A DNA stretch of 6,920 bases, from assembly GCA_017615955.1 (NCBI GenBank), contig JAFZZD010000414.1, positions 1-6,920 on the forward strand, read 5' to 3'. The stretch comes from Victivallales bacterium (GTDB lineage: Bacteria > Verrucomicrobiota > Lentisphaeria > Oligosphaerales > Oligosphaeraceae). The position numbers and the translations under genes are program-made. Position 1 is the stretch's first letter; every line of letters begins with the position of its first letter. Below are positions 1 through 6,749 of the stretch, one piece after another. The notes under the pieces are model-generated. The model saw only the letters and a program-made list of their open reading frames with translations. It did no database searches and had not been told where the DNA came from.

Positions 1-58
1 AAAACTCTGCGCCTTTGCGTCTCTGCGCCTCTGCGTTAAAAACTCTGCGCCTTTGCGT
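1..58. repeat. octamer-based direct repeat (CTYTGCGY units) after fabD
   Basis: The stretch is built from 8-bp units of the form CTYTGCGY, mostly in pairs. The 16-bp unit CTCTGCGCCTTTGCGT occurs at 5-20 and 43-58, and a one-base variant CTCTGCGCCTCTGCGT at 21-36. The 20-mer at 1-20, which begins AAAACTCTGCGC, returns exactly at 39-58. The array reaches the left window edge, so its true length is unknown. It ends against the TAA stop codon of fabD (59-61), so it is the immediate 3' flank of that gene. Read on the minus strand it is the ACGCAGAGGCGCAGAG type of simple repeat, which I recall from spacers of many environmental bacterial genomes; that is from memory. I see no hairpin or T-run that would make it a terminator. 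Confidence 0.85.
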
Positions 59-949
59 TTACAGTTCGGGGAAGGCGGGGCCTGCGGGGAAACTGCGGTC
101 AATGCGCTTCATAAAGCCGCTCAGCACGGTGCCTGGACCACATTCCACAAGGCGCTGGCTGTGTGTCATCAGGCCTCTGGCGCAGTCTTCCCAATGTACG
201 CTGCCTGAAACCTGTTTGCGCATGTTCTCCCGTATTTCATCTGGGCTTGTGCTTTGCTGTCCGGTCACATTCTGGAAGAAGGGGCATTCTGGCTTTGCGA
301 AGGAGGTGGCCTCCAATGCCTTGGCAAACTTGTCTGCCGCGGCCTGCATCAGCCTGGAATGATATGCGCCAGCCACGGTCAGAGGCACTGCGCGTATCTT
401 CTGCGTGCCCAGTAGCTCCAGAGCCTTGTCCAGGCCCTGCTTAGCGCCGCTGATTACAATCTGTCCAGGGCAGTTGTAGTTTGCCACGTCAATGTCGCAC
501 TGCTGGCAGATGTCCGCCACCACAGCTGGTTCTGCGCCCAGGACTGCGGCCATTCCGCCAGGGTATTCCCTGCAGCATTTGTCCATGAGGCGTCCTCTTT
601 CCGCGATGAGTTTGAGTCCATCCTCGAAAGTGAGCACCTTTGCCGCCACTGCCGCAGAGTATTCGCCTAAACTGAGGCCTGCCGTTGCCGCTGTTTCCGC
701 ATCGGGATGCGCCTCCGTGTATGCCTTGAAGCATGCGACAGAAACGGTGAATATGGTGGGCTGGCAGACTGCACAGGGCGTCAATTCCTCAATGCTGGCC
801 TTGAAGCACAAGTCGCTGATGGAATAGCCCAGCACCTTGTCGGCCTGTTCAAACACCTTTGCCGCCGCTTGGGAACTTTCCACTAGTTTTGCGCCCATGC
901 CAGGAAACTGCGCCCCTTGGCCTGCGAACATATATCCCGTCTTTTCCAT
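59..949 (-). CDS. fabD: malonyl-CoA:acyl carrier protein transacylase
   Basis: This cytoplasmic enzyme moves the malonyl group from malonyl-CoA to the phosphopantetheine arm of acyl carrier protein, supplying the extender unit for type II fatty acid synthesis. The 296-residue product has the usual family length. Visible motifs are the oxyanion-hole region FAGQGAQFPGMG (residues 8-19), the nucleophile elbow GLSLGEYSA (91-99, Ser93), Arg118 in AERGR for the malonyl carboxylate, NYNCPGQIVISG (157-168), the catalytic His197 in GAYHSRLM, and the C-terminal ECGPGTVLSGFMKRID (269-284). The elbow has Leu where many FabD proteins have His; streptococcal FabD shares this, so it is not a defect. The start at 949 is fixed by an AAGGAG 8 nt upstream. 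The gene lies 68 bp after ilvB on the same strand, but no other fab gene or acpP is in view. Identification is firm; separation from polyketide-type acyltransferases rests on the stand-alone size. Confidence 0.96.
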   Translation of the reverse strand: MEKTGYMFAGQGAQFPGMGAKLVESSQAAAKVFEQADKVLGYSISDLCFKASIEELTPCAVCQPTIFTVSVACFKAYTEAHPDAETAATAGLSLGEYSAAVAAKVLTFEDGLKLIAERGRLMDKCCREYPGGMAAVLGAEPAVVADICQQCDIDVANYNCPGQIVISGAKQGLDKALELLGTQKIRAVPLTVAGAYHSRLMQAAADKFAKALEATSFAKPECPFFQNVTGQQSTSPDEIRENMRKQVSGSVHWEDCARGLMTHSQRLVECGPGTVLSGFMKRIDRSFPAGPAFPEL

Positions 950-957
950 TTTTGTTT

Positions 958-963
958 CTCCTT
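958..963 (-). promoter_or_regulatory. fabD ribosome binding site
   Basis: The minus strand reads AAGGAG here, a full Shine-Dalgarno core placed 8 nt before the ATG at 949-947. It settles the fabD start. It lies between the GTGGAC palindrome and the gene, so fabD has its own initiation signal and need not rely on coupling to ilvB. Confidence 0.85.
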
Positions 964-976
964 ATGTGTTGTAAAT

Positions 977-1003
977 GTGGACTGTGGACTGTCCACTGTC
1001 CAC
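977..1003. repeat. imperfect palindrome of GTGGAC/GTCCAC units
   Basis: The 27-bp element has two GTGGACT units followed by mirrored GTCCAC units, centred on T990. Twelve of the thirteen flanking position pairs are complementary; the exception is T983 opposite T997. As RNA it could fold into a stem with a 3-nt loop and one internal mismatch. It sits in the 68-bp ilvB-fabD spacer. On the transcribed minus strand it is followed by ATTTACAAC rather than a T-run, so it does not look like a standard intrinsic terminator. It may be a mobile simple repeat, a transcript-processing or attenuation site, or a dyad bound by a protein. Confidence 0.8.
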
Positions 1004-1017
1004 TTTTCAACTATGAC

Positions 1018-2715
1018 TTAGTCTGTTATTATGTCTTCGCAAGTGCCACCAGCAGGAATCATTGGCAGCACTTGTTCGTCTGCGATTATTCTTGCGTCAA
1101 TGAGGAATGGCCCCTTATCCGACAGCATTTTACGTAGGGCATTACGGAAATCCTTCAGGTTTGTCACTACCGTTGCAGGAATGCCATAGCCCTTTGCGAT
1201 TGTCACGAAGTCGGGATAGTACTTGCCATCCAGGGACATGTCCGTATTTGCGTGTGTTCCCGCAAAGAAAAGCTCCTCCCATTGATAGACCATGCCCAGG
1301 CGCTTGTTGTTCAAAAGCACCATCTTCAGCGGGATTTTCTCCGCGAATACGGTTGCCAGTTCCTGGATGTTCATCTGGAATGAGCCATCCCCGTCTATGA
1401 GCAGCACCAGTTCGTCTGGCTTTGCCAGCTTGGCGCCCAGCGCGGCTGGAAGACCGAAACCCATTGCGCCCAGCCCGCCAGACGTCAGCAGCTGCCGTGG
1501 ATGCCTGAAATTGTAGAATTGTGCAGTCCACATCTGGTGCTGGCCCACGCCAGTGACAATGGTGGCGTTTCCCTTGGTCTCCTGGCTGATTGCCTCTATT
1601 GCCGCCGGTCCCGTGAATGTGTTGTCGGTTGCATATTGTAGTTCATGCTGTTTCTTCCATTCCTCAATTGCGGACAGCCATGCTTTTCTGCCGTGCCGCT
1701 CTGGTTTTTCCTGGCACAGCATTTCCAGCACCTGCGCTATGTCCGAATTGATGGCAATGTCAGCGTGCTTGTTCTTGTTGATTTCAGAGGCGTCAATGTC
1801 CACATGCACAATGGTGGCATTTGGCGCAAAGTGGCTGACTTCGCCAGTTACGCGGTCGCTGAAACGCACACCGAATGCCAGCAGCAGGTCACACTCGTTC
1901 ACTGCCTTGTTGGCGTAGTATGTGCCGTGCATTCCCAGCATGCGAAGGCTCAGCGGATTGTCCTCGGGAAATATGCCTTTGCCCATAAGGCTGGTCGCAA
2001 CTGGAATCTGCCATTTCTGGGCAAAGTCCTGCAACGCCTCTGCCGCGCCAGCGTGCACAATTCCGCCGCCAGCATAGATGCAGGGCCGCCTGCACTTGCG
2101 CAGAGCCATCACAAGGCGATTGAATTGTTCTGGTTCCACATCTGGCACCATCGTCCATGCCCGCAAGTTGGGCTGCTCCGGGAAAATTGGCTCGCATTCC
2201 TGGCGCAGCACATCGCAGGTTATGTCTATTAGTATTGGCCCTGGCCTGCCTGTGACCGCCAGCGTCATTGCGTCTTTGATCACTTCAGGCAAATCCGCAG
2301 CGGACAGTACCAGATACGAGTGCTTCACAATTGGGCGCGTCACGCCCACAATGTCAGTCTCCTGAAAGGCGTTCTTGCCGATGAGGCGCTGGTTGACCTG
2401 CGCCGTGATCGCCACCAGTGGCACTGAATCGTTCCATGCATCCGCAATGCCTGTCACCAGGTTGGTTGCGCCTGGACCGCTGGTGGCCATGCACACGCCC
2501 GCTTTGCCAGAGATTCGCGCATAGCCATTCGCTGCAAATGCCGCGCCCTGCTCGTGGCGGGGCAGTATCACCCTGATGCCAGAACCAAGCAAGGCCTGAT
2601 GCAGGCGCATGGACGTACCGCCAGGATAGGCAAACAGCACATCCACGCCTTCGCGCAACAGGCATTCCGCAACTATCTGCGCTCCTGTCATTGTCGTTCT
2701 TTTGTTGTCTTGCAT
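1018..2715 (-). CDS. ilvB: acetolactate synthase (acetohydroxyacid synthase) large subunit
   Basis: This thiamine-diphosphate enzyme condenses two pyruvates to 2-acetolactate, or pyruvate with 2-ketobutyrate, the first common step of valine, leucine and isoleucine synthesis. The 565-residue length is normal. The N-terminal domain has FAYPGGTS (28-35) and LPRHEQGAAFAANGYAR (51-67) with catalytic Glu55, then GVCMATSGPGATNLVTGIAD (73-92). The C-terminal domain has GGLGAMGFGLPAALGAKLA (413-431) and the cofactor motif from GDGS (442-445) to NN (469-470), then QWEELFF (478-484). The biosynthetic type is favoured over catabolic AlsS by RHEQGAAFAANGYAR, FQETDIVGVTRPIVKHSYLV and the MIPAGGT tail. Thr34, Asn108 and Ala555 differ from plant enzymes at herbicide positions. 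No small-subunit gene (ilvN/ilvH) is adjacent. The start at 2715 lacks a Shine-Dalgarno; Met9 (2691) is an alternative, also without one. An in-frame stop at 2751-2749 rules out a longer form. Confidence 0.95.
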   Translation of the reverse strand: MQDNKRTTMTGAQIVAECLLREGVDVLFAYPGGTSMRLHQALLGSGIRVILPRHEQGAAFAANGYARISGKAGVCMATSGPGATNLVTGIADAWNDSVPLVAITAQVNQRLIGKNAFQETDIVGVTRPIVKHSYLVLSAADLPEVIKDAMTLAVTGRPGPILIDITCDVLRQECEPIFPEQPNLRAWTMVPDVEPEQFNRLVMALRKCRRPCIYAGGGIVHAGAAEALQDFAQKWQIPVATSLMGKGIFPEDNPLSLRMLGMHGTYYANKAVNECDLLLAFGVRFSDRVTGEVSHFAPNATIVHVDIDASEINKNKHADIAINSDIAQVLEMLCQEKPERHGRKAWLSAIEEWKKQHELQYATDNTFTGPAAIEAISQETKGNATIVTGVGQHQMWTAQFYNFRHPRQLLTSGGLGAMGFGLPAALGAKLAKPDELVLLIDGDGSFQMNIQELATVFAEKIPLKMVLLNNKRLGMVYQWEELFFAGTHANTDMSLDGKYYPDFVTIAKGYGIPATVVTNLKDFRNALRKMLSDKGPFLIDARIIADEQVLPMIPAGGTCEDIITD

Positions 2716-2730
2716 CTTTGTTGTATGTAT

Positions 2731-2744
2731 GCCTCTGGTGAGGC
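2731..2744. other. small perfect hairpin 15 nt before the ilvB start
   Basis: The sequence GCCTCTGGTGAGGC forms a perfect 5-bp stem (GCCTC/GAGGC) with a TGGT loop. On the ilvB mRNA it would end 15 nt before the ATG and enclose the only purine-rich GAGG stretch upstream of the gene, which is too far from the start to be an ordinary ribosome binding site. Its right arm, GAGGC, is also the left edge of the repeat element next to it. It could influence ilvB initiation, but a stem this short also arises by chance. Confidence 0.4.
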
Positions 2745-2800
2745 TTGTTTATGTGGGCGCCGAGGCGGCGCCCACTCAAGTTGCCCTAGCGGGAACACGC
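2740..2800. repeat. dispersed hairpin element, copy 3 (priA-ilvB spacer)
   Basis: This is a third, diverged copy of the element found twice upstream of pgi. The 49-bp core (2752-2800) differs at two positions from the core at 6781-6829, both A to G: one in the hairpin loop and one in the tail. A perfect 10-bp stem, GTGGGCGCCG (2753-2762) with CGGCGCCCAC (2766-2775), encloses a 3-nt loop. The tail TCAAGTTGCCCTAGCGGG can form a second small stem, GTT-CCC with GGG-AAC, around TAGC with one bulged G. The flank GAGGC plus TGTTTATG is shared with the first copy at 6750. It has the same orientation relative to transcription as the other copies and lies outside the coding sequences. No T-run follows on the minus strand, so I do not call it a terminator. 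Confidence 0.85.
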
Positions 2801-2826
2801 CAGGTGCGGCAATGCGGGCGTTTGCT

Positions 2827-5058
2827 TCATTGCAGATTCCGCGGGTCGATGTCCGCATAGACCTCCACATTCTTGTTTAGCTGCACACCGACGATGTGCT
2901 GGCGCAGTATGCGTGTCAGCTTGAGTATGGAACCGCCCCGCAGCAGAAACTGCCAGCGGTAGTATGTCTTCACCCTGGCGATAGGGGAGGGCATTGGTCC
3001 AATTGCTTTAACATCCGCGTCAAGCAGCGGTTTGATTTCCTCGGCGAAGCCTTCCGCGCACAGCCTGGCCTGCTCCTCGTCTGTGCTGCGGAAATGGACT
3101 ATTGCCATGTGGGACACTGGCGGAAAATCCAGCATCCTGCGGCTCTCGATCTCCTCGTTGTAGAAGGCGGTGTAGTCCTGTTCCCGCGCGGCCTGCAATG
3201 CGGGGTGGTATGGCGTGAAGGTCTGCACCAGCACCGTGCCTGGCTTGTCTCCCCTGCCTGCACGGCCCGCCACCTGGGTGATGAGCTGGAACGTGCGCTC
3301 GCCGCTGCGGAAGTCTGGTATGTGGAGACCACTGTCCGCCTGGATGACGCCCACCAGCGTCACATTGGGAAAGTCCAGCCCCTTGGCAATCATCTGCGTG
3401 CCAATGAGAATGTCGATTCTGCCAGCGCGAAAATTGTCCAGCACCCTGCGGTATGCGTCCTTGGTGGACATGGTGTCCGCATCCATCCGCTCCACCTTCG
3501 CCATGGGGAACACGCCCTGCACTATGTTCTCGATCTTCTCGGTGCCGACGCCCGTGTACTTTATGGCATCGCTGCCGCACTGCGGGCAATGCGCTGGCGC
3601 GTTCTTCTCCTCCCCGCACATGTGGCATACCAGCAGATTGTCCTTGCGGTGGTATGTGTGCGCTATGCTGCAATTTGAGCACATTGACACATAGCCGCAC
3701 TGCGGGCAGATCAGCTGCGTCGCATAGCCGCGCCTGTTGAGGAACAGCATCACCTGTTCGCCGTTGTAGATGCGGTTCGTGATCTGCTCCTTAAGGCGCC
3801 GAGAAAACAGGTCCGCATGCCCTGCTTCGGCGGCTTCCTGCCCCATGTCGATGAGTTCGATGGATGGCATGAGCATACCGTCCATCCTATTGGGCATTTC
3901 CACCAGCTTGTACATTCCACGCTGGCAGTTGTAGTAGCTCTCCATTGAGGGCGTAGCCGAACCCAGCAGGACAGTGGCGCGTTCCATCTTGCCCCGTACC
4001 ACCGCCACGTCCCGTGCATTGTAGCGAGGTGAATCGTCCTGCTTGTAGGTCTGCTCGTGCTCCTCGTCCACCACGATCAGCCCCAGCTTTCTGAATGGCG
4101 CGAACAATGCGGAGCGCGCGCCTACGGCGATTTTGGAGCGTCCCTCGTTTATGCGCGTCCACTCGTCAAAGCGTTCCCCGTCGCTGAGGCTGCTGTGCAA
4201 TACGCTGACCATATTTCCGAAACGGCGCCTGAAGCGGTCGCAGGTCTGTGGCGTGAGGGATATTTCAGGAACCAGGACGATGGCTTCCAGTCCCAAGTCC
4301 AGGCAGTGCTGTATCGCCTGAAGGTACACTTCTGTCTTGCCAGAGGCGGTTACGCCCTTCAGCAAAATGACCTGTGCGTCCCTGGCGTCAAGGGATGCGT
4401 CTATTATGGACAATGCGTTTTTCTGCTGGGCGGTCAGCTCCTTGTGAGGCTCCATCTGCACCACATCGTCCATGAAAGGCGAGCGTTCCACGACCCGCTT
4501 CTCCTTGCTAAGATAGCCCTTGTCGCAGAGTGTGGACACTACCGCCGAACTTACGTTGGCGGCCTCCAATATGCCGTTCAAGGGCATGGGGCCTTCCTGG
4601 CGCAAAGTGCGCAGCACCTTCAGCTGCCGTTCGGTGAGCTTGGCGTCATCATCACGCATAAGGCCCTTGGCAGTCAGTGACACGAATATCAGCTGCCTGT
4701 GGTTCATTTCGCCTGCCCTCACCACCGCTGGCAGCAGGACACGCAAGGTGTGTTCTAGCGGGCAGCAGTAGTATTCCGCAATCCACTCGCCCAATTTGAG
4801 CAGCGCATCTGGGATTTGCTGGCGCTCATTGTCCAGCCCCAGGATTGGCTTTACGTTGGGGACGGAACTCTTGCTCTTCATGCGGAACACGTAGCCTGAC
4901 AACTCCTGGGAACGGAGGCTGACCCTTACGCGGCTGCCTGGGTGCACCTTGCCAGCCAGGTGTGGCGGCACCTCGTAGTCAAAGCCCTTGTCAAGGGACA
5001 GGTCGAACAGCACCTCTGCAAAGCGCATTTGCGGGCTTATGTCGTCGGTGTGCTGCAT
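2827..5058 (-). CDS. priA: primosomal protein N', replication restart helicase
   Basis: PriA recognises abandoned replication forks and D-loops, unwinds the lagging-strand side 3' to 5' and starts reloading of the replicative helicase. At 743 residues it has a normal length. In order: the N-terminal 3'-end-binding domain (about 12-110); a winged-helix region (about 141-188); helicase lobe 1 with Walker A GVTASGKTEVY (235-245), DEEH (331-334) followed by the aromatic-rich loop HEQTYKQDDSPRYNARD, and GSATPS (366-371). Eight zinc-binding cysteines sit at 451, 454, 460, 463, 478, 481, 491 and 494. Lobe 2 has IGTQMIAKGLDFPNV (552-566) and QVAGRAGRGD (595-604), and the C-terminal domain ends in ADIDPRNLQ. 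Walker A has Ala where GVTGSGKT is usual, probably neutral. The ATG follows the pgi TAA with no gap and has no Shine-Dalgarno, which suggests start by reinitiation; Met11 is a less likely alternative. The helicase looks intact. Confidence 0.96.
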   Translation of the reverse strand: MQHTDDISPQMRFAEVLFDLSLDKGFDYEVPPHLAGKVHPGSRVRVSLRSQELSGYVFRMKSKSSVPNVKPILGLDNERQQIPDALLKLGEWIAEYYCCPLEHTLRVLLPAVVRAGEMNHRQLIFVSLTAKGLMRDDDAKLTERQLKVLRTLRQEGPMPLNGILEAANVSSAVVSTLCDKGYLSKEKRVVERSPFMDDVVQMEPHKELTAQQKNALSIIDASLDARDAQVILLKGVTASGKTEVYLQAIQHCLDLGLEAIVLVPEISLTPQTCDRFRRRFGNMVSVLHSSLSDGERFDEWTRINEGRSKIAVGARSALFAPFRKLGLIVVDEEHEQTYKQDDSPRYNARDVAVVRGKMERATVLLGSATPSMESYYNCQRGMYKLVEMPNRMDGMLMPSIELIDMGQEAAEAGHADLFSRRLKEQITNRIYNGEQVMLFLNRRGYATQLICPQCGYVSMCSNCSIAHTYHRKDNLLVCHMCGEEKNAPAHCPQCGSDAIKYTGVGTEKIENIVQGVFPMAKVERMDADTMSTKDAYRRVLDNFRAGRIDILIGTQMIAKGLDFPNVTLVGVIQADSGLHIPDFRSGERTFQLITQVAGRAGRGDKPGTVLVQTFTPYHPALQAAREQDYTAFYNEEIESRRMLDFPPVSHMAIVHFRSTDEEQARLCAEGFAEEIKPLLDADVKAIGPMPSPIARVKTYYRWQFLLRGGSILKLTRILRQHIVGVQLNKNVEVYADIDPRNLQ

Positions 5059-6663
5059 TTACATTTTTTGTATGAGGCGTTGCAGCAATGCGTTGGTTGA
5101 GCAGTCGTGGCCTTCCGCCTTTCCTTCCTTGAAGTCCTGTAGGATTCTGGTTGCAAGGACTTTGCCCAGCTGCACTCCCCACTGGTCGAAGGAATAGATG
5201 TTCCAGATTATGCCCTGCACGAAAATCTTCTGCTCGTACAATGCCATCAGAATGCCCAGCATCCTAGGCGTCAGCTGGTCAGCCAGCAGGGTGTTAGTGG
5301 GCTTGTTGCCCTGGAATACCTTGAATGGCAGCAGTTCTGGCGAGATGTTCGGGTCTTCCGCCAGAACCTGCTCTTTCGTCTTGCCGAATGCCAGCGCCTC
5401 GGTCTGGGCGATGAAGTTCGCCATAAGCTTCTTGTGGTGGTCGCCGACAGGTGTGTTTGACTTGCAGAAGCCAATGAAGTCAGCGGGTATCATCTTGGTG
5501 CCCTGGTGCAGCAGCTGGAAGAAGCTGTGCTGGCTGTTGGTGCCAGGTTCGCCCCAGATTATGGGGCCAGTCTGCACCTGCACCTGCTGCCCGTTTCTGT
5601 CCACATATTTGCCGTTGCTCTCCATATCGACCTGCTGCAGGTGCGCTGCGAAGCGGTGCATCTGCTGGTCGTATGGCAGGATGGCGTAGGTCTGTGCACC
5701 AAAGAAGTTGTTATACCAGATGCCCAGCAAGGCCATGATGACAGGCATGTTCTGCTCAAGCGGGGCTTCCCTGAAATGCGTGTCCATTGCGTGGAAGCCT
5801 TCCAGCATGGCGTTGAAGTTTTCTGGGCCGATGGCCAGCATGATTGGCAGGCCGATGGCGGAGCACATGGAGTAGCGCCCTCCTACCCAGTCCCAGAAGG
5901 CGAAGGCGTTTGCTGTGTCGATGCCGAATGCCGCTACTTCCTTCAGGTTTGTGGACACGGCAACGAAATGCCTGGCGATGGCGGCCTCGTCCTTCAGCTT
6001 GTCCAGCAGCCAAGTGCGGGCGCTGAATGCGTTGGTCATGGTTTCCAGCGTGGTGAATGTCTTGGACGCCACGATGAAAAGCGTCTCTTCTGCATTCAGA
6101 TTGCGCACAGTGTCGTACAGATGGAAGCCATCCACATTTGAGACGAACATCACGTTCAAGTCCGGCTTGCTCCAGGATTTCAGCGCTTCGCATGCCATCT
6201 TTGGTCCCAGGTCGGAGCCGCCAATGCCGATGTTCACTATGTTCTTGATTGGACGGCCTGTGTATCCCTTCCACTCCCCGCTACGAACTTTGTCTGCAAA
6301 GGCCGCCATTTGCGCCAGAACGCGGCGCACCTCTGGCATTACATCCACGCCATCCACATAGACGGGCTTGTCGGATGTGTTGCGCAATGCGGTGTGCAGA
6401 ACGGCCCTGTGCTCGGTGCAGTTGATTTTCTCGCCTGTGAACATCTGCTCCCTGGCCTGTTCCACGTTGGCTTCCCTGGCCAGCTGGAAAAGCAGGTCCA
6501 TTGTCTCCTTGTCAATTAGGTTTTTGGAGTAGTCCAGCAGCAAGTCCTCGAATGTAAGGCTGAATTTGGCTGCTCTGTCCTTGTCCTGGAACAAATTCCT
6601 AAGGTGGATTTGCTTCATTTCAGCGCATTTGCGCTCCAGTTTCTTCCATGTTTCACTTTGCAT
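5059..6663 (-). CDS. pgi: glucose-6-phosphate isomerase
   Basis: This cytosolic enzyme interconverts glucose-6-phosphate and fructose-6-phosphate in glycolysis and gluconeogenesis. The 534-residue product is close to the E. coli length (549). The first sugar-isomerase domain has [15 protein letters not shown] (141-155) and [15 protein letters not shown] (198-212) with Glu207. Family signature 1 is seen in [16 protein letters not shown] (258-273, Arg263) and signature 2 in [15 protein letters not shown] (487-501, catalytic Lys501). The catalytic base Glu372 lies in WGEPGTN, and [10 protein letters not shown] and FVQGIIWN are typical. Thirty-one residues after Glu372, where E. coli has active-site His386 (in THNP), this protein has Asn403 (in SNTP). 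All other key residues I can place are present, so activity is plausible but this site is odd. An AAGGAG 8 nt before the ATG supports the start. The gene abuts priA and is the first gene of the visible cluster. Confidence 0.97.
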   Translation of the reverse strand: MQSETWKKLERKCAEMKQIHLRNLFQDKDRAAKFSLTFEDLLLDYSKNLIDKETMDLLFQLAREANVEQAREQMFTGEKINCTEHRAVLHTALRNTSDKPVYVDGVDVMPEVRRVLAQMAAFADKVRSGEWKGYTGRPIKNIVNIGIGGSDLGPKMACEALKSWSKPDLNVMFVSNVDGFHLYDTVRNLNAEETLFIVASKTFTTLETMTNAFSARTWLLDKLKDEAAIARHFVAVSTNLKEVAAFGIDTANAFAFWDWVGGRYSMCSAIGLPIMLAIGPENFNAMLEGFHAMDTHFREAPLEQNMPVIMALLGIWYNNFFGAQTYAILPYDQQMHRFAAHLQQVDMESNGKYVDRNGQQVQVQTGPIIWGEPGTNSQHSFFQLLHQGTKMIPADFIGFCKSNTPVGDHHKKLMANFIAQTEALAFGKTKEQVLAEDPNISPELLPFKVFQGNKPTNTLLADQLTPRMLGILMALYEQKIFVQGIIWNIYSFDQWGVQLGKVLATRILQDFKEGKAEGHDCSTNALLQRLIQKM

Positions 6664-6671
6664 ACGTATAT

Positions 6672-6677
6672 CTCCTT
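6672..6677 (-). promoter_or_regulatory. pgi ribosome binding site
   Basis: The minus strand reads AAGGAG followed by ATATACGT and then the ATG at 6663-6661. This is a full Shine-Dalgarno core with 8-nt spacing, the same geometry as in front of fabD. It fixes the pgi start and is probably also the entry point for ribosomes that go on to translate the coupled priA. Confidence 0.87.
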
Positions 6678-6697
6678 GGGTTATTGTTATCAGGCGC

Positions 6698-6737
6698 GAA
6701 ATTTAACCCGATTTGCTTGGAAATAAACCCCATTTGC
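6698..6737. repeat. two-copy 19-bp direct repeat, 21-bp spacing, upstream of pgi
   Basis: On the minus strand GCAAATGGGGTTTATTTCC (6737-6719) is followed by GCAAATCGGGTTAAATTTC (6716-6698). The copies match at 14 of 19 positions, and their starts are 21 bp apart, about two helical turns. They begin 35 bp before the pgi start, in an AT-richer patch between the hairpin elements and the ribosome binding site, where a promoter or operator would be expected. I could not place a convincing -35/-10 pair. It may be a tandem protein-binding site or a chance resemblance. Confidence 0.4.
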
Positions 6738-6749
6738 ATAAAAATGTGG

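Noticed and set aside
663..680. Possible active-site defect in FabD because the elbow reads GLSLGE instead of GHSLGE.
   Set aside because: GLSLGEYSA is found in functional FabD of other bacteria such as streptococci, and Ser93, Arg118 and His197 are all present.
1645..2232. A 195-codon plus-strand open frame opposite ilvB, and similar long frames opposite pgi (5506-6141).
   Set aside because: These are shadows of strongly conserved genes, with no ribosome binding site and no recognisable protein features.
2753..2775. Intrinsic terminator between priA and ilvB.
   Set aside because: The hairpin is strong, but neither strand has a T-run directly after it, and the same hairpin upstream of pgi does not end a visible gene.
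2688..2870. A 60-residue minus-strand open frame spanning the priA-ilvB spacer.
   Set aside because: It overlaps both real genes and again reads through the hairpin repeat. It has no start signal or recognisable domain.
2896..3678. A 260-codon plus-strand open frame opposite priA.
   Set aside because: It is antisense to the helicase and zinc-binding region of an intact priA. The product shows no domain and is rich in residues expected from complementing conserved codons.
4323..4357. Ala in the PriA Walker A motif (GVTASGKT) as a possible loss of function.
   Set aside because: The changed position is one of the variable x residues of GxxxxGK[ST]; the Lys, Thr and flanking glycine are kept, so ATP binding should be normal.
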